A stretch of 36,398 bases of DNA from Sporosarcina sp. GTDB taxonomy: Bacteria; Bacillota; Bacilli; Bacillales_A; Planococcaceae. Within the stretch, counting starts at the first letter, position 1. Each line of letters begins with the position of its first letter. The DNA lies in the NCBI GenBank assembly GCA_026169375.1, contig JAPFCR010000042.1, positions 1 through 36,398 of the forward strand, read 5' to 3'. Of this stretch, positions 1-6,622 are shown in pieces. Under the pieces are notes generated by a model that was given only the letters and a program-made list of their open reading frames with translations, ran no database searches and was not told where the DNA came from. Both the position numbers and the translations under genes were made by a program.

Positions 1-6
1 TAATAC

Positions 7-52
7 AAAAAGCGATTCATTCCTGTTTATGTAGGAAATAAATCGCTTTTTT
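7..52. terminator. Hairpin terminator at window start
   Basis: AAAAAGCGATT pairs with AATCGCTTTTTT around an inner TCCT/AGGA stem. The A-run and T-run on the two sides would let it work in both directions. The gene it ends on the left lies outside the window. Confidence 0.75.
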
Positions 53-86
53 GTGTATTTTATTTTCTTTAAATAATGGGATTTCC

Positions 87-339
87 GTTGATTGTAGTGC
101 AGAGCGGCGACTCGGGTGGGAGTAGCGCGACAGGTGAGACCTCACAGGAGCGCGGTTTTCGCGACGAGAAGGCTCACCGCGCGCCCCACCGAAAAGGTGT
201 AAGCTGAAAAAGGCGGTTAGATGCGGTGGGCATAAGTCGAACTAGCGACGTGGCGCTTTTTGCCACATAGCTAGTTTGCTTATAACCTGAGCATCTGCCT
301 TTTGAAGCTGGAAAGCGTCCGCTCGGAACGGAAATCAAC
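87..339 (+). repeat. Intergenic Bacillales-type repeat, copy 1, with inserted palindrome
   Basis: This GC-rich intergenic element begins GTTGATTG and ends AATCAAC, so its tips are inverted. Its internal blocks (for example GACAGGTGAGACC, GCGCCCCACCG and GGAAAGCGTCCG) match the reverse complement of 35587-35716, which makes two copies in the window. This copy is about 123 bp longer because a separate palindromic segment (202-309) interrupts the block between CCCCACCG and GGAAAGCG. It has no plausible protein. Similar repeats are, from memory, common in Bacillaceae and Planococcaceae intergenic DNA; the family name is not known to me. Confidence 0.7.
202..309. repeat. Nested long imperfect palindrome inserted in repeat copy 1
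   Basis: From outside inwards the paired blocks are AGCT/AGCT, AAAAGGC/GCCTTTT, AGATGC/GCATCT, CATAAG/CTTATA, AACTAGC/GCTAGTT and GTGGC/GCCAC around a GCTTTTT loop. The 35587-35716 copy lacks this segment. It looks like a small mobile hairpin or a structured RNA carried inside another repeat. Confidence 0.65.
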
Positions 340-416
340 AGTTTTAGCATTAACTGATTTTAAAGGACTTTTTCAGTGGCCTCCAGAAAAAGAGCAGTCG
401 TTTTGATTTGGAAAAA

Positions 417-950
417 TTAATAATAAGGACGAATCAGGAAATACACAAGTACACCAGTAAAACTGACGTACAGCCAAATCGGCATCGTCCATCGAGCGAC
501 TTTTTTATGAAGCTTAAATTGTTGATTCCAAGTGCTTGTGATGCTTGTTAGCGCAAGGGGGATGGTTACGATTGCGAGTATAATATGTGAAATTAAAATA
601 AAGTAATAGAAAAATCTAATCAAGCCTTCACCACCAAATGTTGTCGCTGACGCAACCGTGTGAAAGAAGACGTAAATGATTAAAAATAAGACTGTACATA
701 CGAGGGCTGTATAGATCAATCGTTCATGTAGCTTTTTATGCCCTTTTAAAATTGCGGTCAACGCAGCCAATAAAAAGAAAAATGAAAAGACATTTAAAGT
801 CGCATTGATCAACGGTAAAATTGTAATGTCAAATGCATCAAAATTTTCCACCCCAGGTAATCTTAATAAAATTGTAATTACACTTACTAAAACAATCGTT
901 AAAATGATAATCAGTGGTGTGTAATTACGTTGTTTTGAATCAGCTTCCAT
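417..950 (-). CDS. yozB: DUF420 membrane protein, YozB/CtaM-like
   Basis: This 177-aa integral membrane protein has five predicted hydrophobic segments (about residues 13-31, 47-67, 79-98, 112-137 and 152-172). Conserved-looking histidines lie in or near the membrane (HKKLHE near residue 70, FFHTV near 96, SHI near 120, LHKKVARW near 145). Layout and motifs fit DUF420, the family of B. subtilis YozB and S. aureus CtaM. CtaM is needed to mature heme-A-type terminal oxidase, so a role in cytochrome oxidase assembly is inferred. The ATG has a GAGGGA site about 11 bases upstream. It stands alone, divergent from the antiporter gene. The family assignment is fairly secure; the function is by homology only. 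Confidence 0.8.
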   Translation of the reverse strand: MEADSKQRNYTPLIIILTIVLVSVITILLRLPGVENFDAFDITILPLINATLNVFSFFFLLAALTAILKGHKKLHERLIYTALVCTVLFLIIYVFFHTVASATTFGGEGLIRFFYYFILISHIILAIVTIPLALTSITSTWNQQFKLHKKVARWTMPIWLYVSFTGVLVYFLIRPYY

Positions 951-1082
951 ACTGTAAATGATCCCTCGCTTTTCTGTTTTTCCTTATTTTATCATATGAG
1001 AGCCCCTTCCTTTAACGATTTGTATATGTTTAATAAAATTGTAGAAAATAAAAGTATTTATTTTTTGAAATTATTCCCCGGG

Positions 1083-1097
1083 AAATTTCTGAAATTA
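1083..1097. promoter_or_regulatory. CodY-box-like site
   Basis: AAATTTCTGAAATTA matches the Bacillus CodY consensus AATTTTCWGAAAATT at 12 of 15 positions. It lies 24 bases upstream of the putative -35 of the antiporter gene, next to a CCCGGG-centred inverted repeat (GAAATT at 1067, AATTTC at 1084). It may be a chance match in AT-rich DNA. Confidence 0.25.
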
Positions 1098-1120
1098 AAA
1101 ATAATACTCACAATTCGGCA

Positions 1121-1149
1121 TTGACTTTCGATTATTAAAAATATAACAT
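1121..1149 (+). promoter_or_regulatory. Candidate SigA promoter for nhaC-like gene
   Basis: TTGACT (1121-1126) and TAACAT (1144-1149) are separated by 17 bases and lie about 45 bases ahead of the start codon. The -35 is strong and the -10 is moderate. Confidence 0.5.
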
Positions 1150-1193
1150 TTTATAATAAGGATTATTGATGAGGCTTTTTTGGGGGGATTAAG

Positions 1194-2651
1194 ATGAAAA
1201 ATGAAGCAAGGGAAATGTCGATTTGGAAGGCATTACTACCGTTAGTAATTATGATTGTTGTGATGATTTTTACAGTTGTTAAATTAGAACAAGGGCCGCA
1301 TATTCCACTTATTATCGGAACTTCTGTAGCAGCATTAGTTGCATGGCGAGTTGGCTATAACTGGAAAGAAATCGAAGAAATGATGTATAAAGGAATTCGA
1401 CTTGCGTTACCTGCTGTTGTTATTATTATTTTAGTAGGTCTCACGATCGGCGCATGGATGGGCGGTGGGATCGTTGCAACAATGATTTACTACGGTTTAC
1501 AAATTATTACACCTGCTTGGTTTTTAGTAACAATTGCATTAATTTGTTCCATTGTTTCACTTGCAATCGGAAGTTCATGGTCGACAATGGGGACGATCGG
1601 CGTTGCGGGAATGGGGATTGGACTAAGTATGGGCATTCCAGCTGGGATGATTGCAGGAGCAGTTATTTCGGGGGCATATTTTGGGGATAAAATGTCACCA
1701 TTATCTGATACAACAAACTTGGCTGCTGGATTAACGGGAACAGATTTATTTGAGCATATTAAACACATGTTGTGGACGACAATTCCAGGACTTGCGATTG
1801 CACTTGGCGCCTATGCTTATTTAGGAAAGCGATTTTCTCAATCAGGCGTTGGAACTGCAGAAATTACACAAACTGTGCAAGTATTACAGGAAAGTTTTCT
1901 CATTTCACCATTCTTATTATTAATTCCACTTGCGGTCATTGTACTTGTTGCTTTTAAAGTACCTGCAATACCTGCATTAATTGTTGGGATTGTTCTGGGT
2001 TTTTTATCTCAAGTGTTCATACAAGGCGGTTCAATGACAGGTGCTATTGATGCACTCCAAAGTGGGTTTACAATCAATACAGGGAATACAATGGTCGATG
2101 AACTTTTTAATCGTGGTGGTTTAGATTCAATGATGTACACAGTTTCCATGACAATTGTGGCGATGACATTCGGAGGGATCTTAGAATTCTCAGGCATGTT
2201 ACAAACGATTATGAGCCAATTGTTAAAAGTAGTGAAATCGGCAAAATCATTAATTGTTTCTACAATTGCCGCATGTTTTATGACAAATGTGACTTGTGCA
2301 GAGCAATATATATCGATTGTTGTCCCTTCGAGAATGTTCAGTGGTGCTTACCGTAAAATGGGGCTTCATTCTAAAAATTTATCGCGTTCGCTTGAAGATG
2401 GTGGCACGTTAACGTCTGTCTTTATCCCGTGGAATACGTGCGGCGTATTTATTTTTGGTACATTGGGTGTTAGCGTTGTCCAATATGGACCTTATGCGAT
2501 TTTAAACTTAGTTGTTCCGTTATTAGGGATGATTTATGCGATGACAGGTTTTACAATTGCAAAATTAACAGACGAAGAAAAAGAAGCAATAGAAGCACTA
2601 GAACAAGAAGAATTACTTCATCTCCAAACAGAAGAAGTTGCGAATTCTTGA
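1194..2651 (+). CDS. nhaC: NhaC-family Na+/H+ antiporter
   Basis: This is a 485-aa polytopic membrane protein with about eleven hydrophobic stretches. It carries signatures of the NhaC antiporter family: GSSWSTMGTIGVAGMG near residue 127, GAYFGDKMSPLSDTTNLA near 160, and NVTCAEQYISIV near 363. The family exchanges cytoplasmic protons or organic acids for sodium across the membrane. B. subtilis MleN (malate-H+/Na+-lactate) belongs to it, so an organic-acid-coupled antiporter is a real alternative to simple sodium-proton exchange. A GGGGGGATT ribosome site precedes the ATG by a few bases. The C-terminal tail is acidic and cytosolic. It is monocistronic, with its own promoter and a strong terminator at 2688-2735. 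Substrate cannot be told from sequence. Confidence 0.88.
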   Translation: MKNEAREMSIWKALLPLVIMIVVMIFTVVKLEQGPHIPLIIGTSVAALVAWRVGYNWKEIEEMMYKGIRLALPAVVIIILVGLTIGAWMGGGIVATMIYYGLQIITPAWFLVTIALICSIVSLAIGSSWSTMGTIGVAGMGIGLSMGIPAGMIAGAVISGAYFGDKMSPLSDTTNLAAGLTGTDLFEHIKHMLWTTIPGLAIALGAYAYLGKRFSQSGVGTAEITQTVQVLQESFLISPFLLLIPLAVIVLVAFKVPAIPALIVGIVLGFLSQVFIQGGSMTGAIDALQSGFTINTGNTMVDELFNRGGLDSMMYTVSMTIVAMTFGGILEFSGMLQTIMSQLLKVVKSAKSLIVSTIAACFMTNVTCAEQYISIVVPSRMFSGAYRKMGLHSKNLSRSLEDGGTLTSVFIPWNTCGVFIFGTLGVSVVQYGPYAILNLVVPLLGMIYAMTGFTIAKLTDEEKEAIEALEQEELLHLQTEEVANS

Positions 2652-2687
2652 TTCGATGAAATAGAACGCATAAACTAATAAGTAGAG

Positions 2688-2735
2688 AAGCATCTTAAAT
2701 TCATGAACAAATTTTGAATTTAAGGTGCTTTATTT
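2688..2735 (+). terminator. Rho-independent terminator after nhaC
   Basis: A 16-bp stem (AAGCATCTTAAATTCA pairs with TGAATTTAAGGTGCTT, one wobble) is followed by TATTTTT. Confidence 0.85.
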
Positions 2736-2762
2736 TTAATGAAAATGAGAGGCGAATTAAAT

Positions 2763-3170
2763 ATGGAAATAACAAATGAGTTTTCTGTGACGAAAGGAGA
2801 TATCGATTTATTTCAACATATGAATTATAAAAGGTATATCGATTTGTTTGAAAAAGAACGTTCTCATTGGTTTACTGCAAGTGGGCTTCCTTTCACGAAA
2901 ATGGCTGAACGAGAGATTGCGGTTGTCATTTTAAAACTGGAGACTGATTATAAAAAAGAGGCAAGATTAGGGGAGCATTTAACGGTTAAAACGTTCCTTG
3001 AAACGCTCGGAACAAAAAGCTTTACGATGAAACAGACCATGTACAATGAAGAGAATACTGAGATTTCACAATCACTTTGTACATTTGTTATGTTCGACTT
3101 AAAAGAGAGGAAAAGCATTCGTGTTGTTGATGAAATTGCAAAATTCTTTCCGGTTCAACAAAATAAGTGA
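2763..3170 (+). CDS. Hotdog-fold acyl-CoA thioesterase (4HBT-like)
   Basis: This small cytosolic protein of about 135 aa has the 4-hydroxybenzoyl-CoA thioesterase pattern. An N-terminal DIDLFQHMNYKRYIDLFEKER segment has the Asp, His, Asn and Tyr positions typical of the active-site helix, and a second half with alternating beta strands follows. The family hydrolyses acyl-CoA or acyl-ACP thioesters; the acyl chain cannot be predicted. An upstream in-frame ATG at 2739 sits in the tail of the preceding terminator. The ATG at 2763 has GAGAGG ten bases before it, so 2763 is preferred. The stop is followed at once by the ribosome site of selO, so the two genes probably form an operon. Confidence 0.75.
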   Translation: MEITNEFSVTKGDIDLFQHMNYKRYIDLFEKERSHWFTASGLPFTKMAEREIAVVILKLETDYKKEARLGEHLTVKTFLETLGTKSFTMKQTMYNEENTEISQSLCTFVMFDLKERKSIRVVDEIAKFFPVQQNK

Positions 3171-3187
3171 AAGGGGGCCGTTGCCTA

Positions 3188-4639
3188 GTGACGACATGTG
3201 GTGGTTGGAATTTTGAATCGACTTATACAAATTTACCAAATAAATTTTATACGTTAATGGAGTTGAATCCTGTGCGTACGCCCAAAGTCGTTTTGTTCAA
3301 TGCGAAACTTGCTAAAGATCTTGACCTAGATATCGAAGCATTAGAACAAAACGGAGCCGTGATTTTTGCAGGAAATGAAGCGCCTGAAAATGCTACTCCT
3401 CTTGCACAAGCGTATGCAGGGCATCAGTTTGGCAATTTAACAAAGTTAGGAGATGGCCGTGCATTATTACTTGGTGAGCACATCATGTCAACAGGGAAGC
3501 GTGTAGACGTTCAATTGAAAGGTTCAGGGAGAACACCTTATTCACGTGGTGGAGATGGTCGTGCTGCGCTTGGACCGATGTTAAGGGAGTATCTCGTAAG
3601 TGAAGCCATGCATCATTTAAACATTCCGACAACACGTGCTTTAGCTGTTGCAACAACAGGAGAAGCGGTACTACGGGAAGAGGTGCTAGAAGGAGCCGTG
3701 CTTACCCGTATCGCGAAAAGTCATTTACGTGTCGGCACATTCGAATATGCTTATCATCTAGGAACAGACAATGATCTTGAAGAGCTTGTCAATTATGCGA
3801 TCGATACACTCTATCCTGAAAGTAAAGATGCGAATAACCGGTCACTTGCTTTATTAGAAAAAGTGATTGAAAAGCAAGCGATTTTAATTGCAAAATGGCA
3901 ACTTGTAGGGTTTGTTCACGGTGTGATGAATACAGACAATATGACCATTAGCGGTGAAACAATTGATTATGGGCCGTGTGCATTTCTTGATACATATCGC
4001 CAATCGACTGTATTTAGCTCCATTGACGTCCAAGGGCGTTATGCATACCAAAATCAGCCGACGATTGGAGAATGGAATTTGGCGCGATTTGCAGAGACGC
4101 TCTTGCCACTTTTACATCAGGAAGAAGACGAAGCAATTCGGATCGCAAAAGAAGCTTTGTATAAGTACCGGTCTTTATACGAAGAAGCGTGGTTAGCAGG
4201 CATGCGGAAGAAGTTAGGTATTCGTAGAAATGATCAAGGGGATAAAAAAATCATTGGTGAACTGTTAACTTTAATGGAAACGTATCAAGCTGATTATACA
4301 AACACCTTTCTAGCGTTAACATTTCAACAATTTGAAGAGGGACCACTTTATCAATCTGAAGCATTTCAAACATGGCAAAAGAATTGGAAAACGCATATTG
4401 GTTTTGACCAAGATGAAGAAGCGATTCGTGCGTTGATGAAACAGCATAATCCTGCGGTGGTTCCAAGAAATGCATATGTAGAAGAAGCGCTTGAGGCGGC
4501 TGTTAAGCATCATGATTTTACAAAAGTAGAGGAGTTACTAAAGGCGTGCGAACAGCCCTATGCACATAAAGAATGGCAAAAGAAATATCAAAAGCCACCG
4601 CATCCTGATCAGTCCTATCAAACGTTTTGCGGAACGTGA
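3188..4639 (+). CDS. selO: Protein adenylyltransferase SelO (YdiU)
   Basis: SelO is a pseudokinase-fold enzyme that transfers AMP from ATP to Ser, Thr or Tyr of proteins, often in redox regulation. The 483-aa product has the family blocks AGHQFG (77-82), LGDGRA (87-92) and KGSGRTPYSRGGDGRA (111-126). NTDN (D250, N251) and IDYG (D260) follow, with the spacing of the catalytic Asp and metal-binding Asn/Asp pair known from characterised SelO. The sequence ends FCGT; this C-terminal Cys lies where eukaryotic SelO carries selenocysteine. The GTG start at 3188 is chosen because AAAGGGGG ends ten bases before it; an earlier in-frame GTG at 3167 overlaps the thioesterase stop. It is the second gene of a two-gene unit. 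Confidence 0.92.
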   Translation: MTTCGGWNFESTYTNLPNKFYTLMELNPVRTPKVVLFNAKLAKDLDLDIEALEQNGAVIFAGNEAPENATPLAQAYAGHQFGNLTKLGDGRALLLGEHIMSTGKRVDVQLKGSGRTPYSRGGDGRAALGPMLREYLVSEAMHHLNIPTTRALAVATTGEAVLREEVLEGAVLTRIAKSHLRVGTFEYAYHLGTDNDLEELVNYAIDTLYPESKDANNRSLALLEKVIEKQAILIAKWQLVGFVHGVMNTDNMTISGETIDYGPCAFLDTYRQSTVFSSIDVQGRYAYQNQPTIGEWNLARFAETLLPLLHQEEDEAIRIAKEALYKYRSLYEEAWLAGMRKKLGIRRNDQGDKKIIGELLTLMETYQADYTNTFLALTFQQFEEGPLYQSEAFQTWQKNWKTHIGFDQDEEAIRALMKQHNPAVVPRNAYVEEALEAAVKHHDFTKVEELLKACEQPYAHKEWQKKYQKPPHPDQSYQTFCGT

Positions 4640-4652
4640 AAAAATCATATAA

Positions 4653-4699
4653 AAAAGCCAGACTTCTTCGCATTTATACTTCGAGGAAATCTGGCTTTT
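4653..4699. terminator. Bidirectional terminator between selO and lipoprotein gene
   Basis: AAAAGCCAGA pairs with TCTGGCTTTT around a CTTCTTCG/CTTCGAGG inner region. The convergent genes on both sides can share it. Confidence 0.85.
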
Positions 4700-4703
4700 G
4701 TCA

Positions 4704-5462
4704 TTAAATTTTTAATTCAATATCAGCATCTTTTTTCAATTCTTCAAGGTGGCCCATAATTTTCTTTTGTTGCTCGTCTTGTGCGATCATATTTCTAATC
4801 TCATCGCTTAAATCTTCTACAGGAGGTAATTCTCCTTCACCTTCAGATTGTGCTGCAAATTCATCGTAATAAGCTTGAACTTCTTCGTCTGAAACATCTT
4901 CAAGTGGTGCAACTTGCTCTTGGTATTTAGAGTAAAGAATAGAATCAGCAATGTTTTCTCTGAAAGTTTCAATATCTGTTTTTTCACTTTCTAAAGCTGC
5001 TTCTAAAGCTTCTTCCCCGCCGAATTGTTCAGCAAGCATGCCATATTCATTGTCAATTTCTTCAGATGATACTTCAATCTTTTCTGCTTTCGCTTCTTGT
5101 AAAATTAAAGTTTCATTTACTAAGTTATTTAATGTATGTTCTTGTATTACATCTTTTAATTCATCAGTTGTCGGATCTTGTCCGATTTGTTGGTATTGTG
5201 TTTGGATATTTTGTAAGACGATATTGTATCTTTGTCCGACCAATTCTTCTTCGTTGACAACCGCAACAATCAGGTCCTCATCGACTTGTTGTTCAGCCAA
5301 TTTGGCGTTCATTTCATCGATTGCTTCTTGATCAACTTCCTGCTCTTCACCTGGATTTTGCCCAGCTTCTTCGTCATCTTCTTTGTCTCCATTTCCGCAC
5401 GCCGCTAAACCAAGCGCAAGCGCGATCACCGCAAATGGGAGAAACAACTTCTTTAATTTCAT
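4704..5462 (-). CDS. SurA_N-domain lipoprotein (foldase-like chaperone)
   Basis: This 252-aa secreted lipoprotein has a short signal peptide (MKLKK plus hydrophobic residues 6-20) ending in the lipobox LAAC, so Cys22 should be lipidated and anchored outside the membrane. An acidic linker follows (about 25-60), then a helical region like the SurA/PrsA N-terminal chaperone domain (NEEELVGQRYN near 70, LNNLVNETLILQEA near 112, SSEEIDNEY near 132). No parvulin proline-isomerase domain is present: PrsA is roughly 40 residues longer and has one between the two helical halves. It probably helps fold or escort exported proteins. The ATG has AAAGGGG nine bases upstream. It is monocistronic. Confidence 0.75.
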   Translation of the reverse strand: MKLKKLFLPFAVIALALGLAACGNGDKEDDEEAGQNPGEEQEVDQEAIDEMNAKLAEQQVDEDLIVAVVNEEELVGQRYNIVLQNIQTQYQQIGQDPTTDELKDVIQEHTLNNLVNETLILQEAKAEKIEVSSEEIDNEYGMLAEQFGGEEALEAALESEKTDIETFRENIADSILYSKYQEQVAPLEDVSDEEVQAYYDEFAAQSEGEGELPPVEDLSDEIRNMIAQDEQQKKIMGHLEELKKDADIELKI

Positions 5463-5513
5463 GTGAAATATACCCCTTTCAAGTCTGTTACCAAAATTTA
5501 AAGCCTACTTTGC

Positions 5514-5541
5514 ATCATAACGAATTTTTTCATGAAGTTAA
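5514..5541 (-). promoter_or_regulatory. Candidate promoter for SurA_N lipoprotein
   Basis: On the minus strand TTAACT and TATGAT are separated by 16 bases, about 50 bases before the lipoprotein start codon. Confidence 0.4.
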
Positions 5542-5991
5542 AATGAAAACACTTACTGACATGAAATTGTCACTTTGTCGCTCAGTCATCTTCAATATTT
5601 AACTTGAATGTGTATCTCTTTTCATTTATACGAATATATAACTTCCTCCAGGTAAAGCCAAAAATTTAATCCATAGACTTTTATCAATCTCTTTTTTGGG
5701 TTGATAGAACTTGTATCAAAGGCTCAGTGAACTGAAGCTAATGCTCTAACGATTATTGCTGCTTTATCTCTCACAATCATACGTAAACTAATTGTGATTA
5801 TGACAATTCATTAAATGAATTTTCTTTCTAATTATAATCCTGGATCGAATAATTGCTGTTTTGTGGTCAAAGTGAGCGAGCAATGAATAGATATAAAGAT
5901 AGGAACGTTTCAAACGACTATAGAATTATTTCTCAGAGGTGGTTTGAATCATTTGATTAGGTGGAAAAGATAAGTAAAGGAGATGGGTGTA
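5542..5991. other. Intergenic region between divergent genes
   Basis: No convincing gene is visible. It holds a TGACA-N6-TGTCA inverted repeat (5557-5572), an AATTGT-N7-ACAATT inverted repeat (5790-5808) and AT-rich DNA leading to the AAAGGAG ribosome site (5976-5982) of the next gene. I could not fix a promoter for that gene. Confidence 0.5.
5790..5808. promoter_or_regulatory. 19-bp inverted repeat, possible operator
   Basis: AATTGT-GATTATG-ACAATT has perfect 6-base arms. It lies about 185 bases upstream of the HAH-motif membrane gene. The size is typical for a winged-helix or Fur/FNR-type regulator, but it matches no consensus well. Confidence 0.3.
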
Positions 5992-6372
5992 ATGGGTGCG
6001 AAATGGATTAAAATTTCGGTTTTATATTTCCTAATCGGAGTCGTTTTCGGGCTGTATATGCACGCGACGATTCAATTGCAATGGGGAGCAACGCATGCCC
6101 ATATTAATGTGGTTGGATGGTTGACAACCGCGGTTATTGGTGTGATTTATTCGGTCTATCCACTCGCAGGGAATAGCGGACTTGGAAAAGCACAGTTTTT
6201 TCTTCATAACCTAGGCTTACCGATTTTGTTAGTTGGGATGTTCATCATTCAACCGACAGTCGGCGCACCAGGTTGGTTGATTCAAACAACAGTGTATGTT
6301 GGCGGGATTGCTTTAGCGTTATCGATTTTATTTTTCATTGTGAATGTGTTTAAAAATGTACATGAAAGATAA
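5992..6372 (+). CDS. Small membrane protein with HAH motif, cbb3-oxidase-subunit-I-like
   Basis: This 126-aa membrane protein has four hydrophobic segments (about 8-28, 36-57, 70-88 and 97-120). WGATHAHINVVGW (31-43) resembles the HxH heme- or metal-binding segment of cbb3/nitric-oxide-reductase subunit I and NnrS-type proteins. H24 and H72 add further intramembrane histidines. It is far too short for an oxidase (about 450 aa or more) and has no partner subunits nearby, so it is more likely a heme-binding or NO/oxygen-related accessory protein. In-frame ATGs exist at 5983 and 5992. AAAGGAG ends at 5982, directly against the first, so the second is chosen with nine bases of spacing. Function unknown. 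Confidence 0.65.
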   Translation: MGAKWIKISVLYFLIGVVFGLYMHATIQLQWGATHAHINVVGWLTTAVIGVIYSVYPLAGNSGLGKAQFFLHNLGLPILLVGMFIIQPTVGAPGWLIQTTVYVGGIALALSILFFIVNVFKNVHER

Positions 6373-6404
6373 AATACAAAATGCAAGAGAAAATGATACG
6401 AAAT

Positions 6405-6500
6405 TTGCAGCTTTTTTTGCCTCAGCCGAGAACACCCGTGTTTTCAAACATGGGATGAATCGGCTTCGGTTGAGGCGTAGCTTTAGCTATGTTAATCAGC
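6405..6500 (+). ncRNA. Orphan omegaRNA-like (TnpB reRNA) / IS200-IS605 right-end remnant
   Basis: Three consecutive hairpins are packed here: CCCGTG/CATGGG around TTTTCAAA, TCGGC/GTTGA capped by a TTCG tetraloop, and TAGC/GCTA around TTTA. They are followed by a GTTAATCA tail, and an outer GCCTCA/TGAGGC pair encloses the first two. From memory this order resembles the 3' scaffold of TnpB-associated omegaRNAs at the right end of IS605-type elements. No transposase or tnpB coding sequence adjoins it. Boundaries are approximate and the assignment is by pattern only. Confidence 0.4.
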
Positions 6501-6580
6501 GGACATATATGAAATCTATAATTGCCCTAAGCGCCTTTAAATATATACTTTACGATGTACAATAGACGGTTATTAAAAAT

Positions 6581-6616
6581 GCTACCCAAGCATATATAAC
6601 AAATTGCTTGGATAGC
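6581..6616 (-). terminator. Terminator of the dehydrogenase-Tat gene cluster
   Basis: GCTATCCAAGCA pairs with TGCTTGGGTAGC (one mismatch) and is followed by ATTTTTAA on the minus strand. Confidence 0.8.
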
Positions 6617-6622
6617 ACTTGA

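Noticed and set aside
6344..6565. 73-aa plus-strand ORF after the HAH membrane protein
   Set aside because: It overlaps the end of that gene, has no ribosome site, and covers the hairpin cluster, which explains the sequence better.
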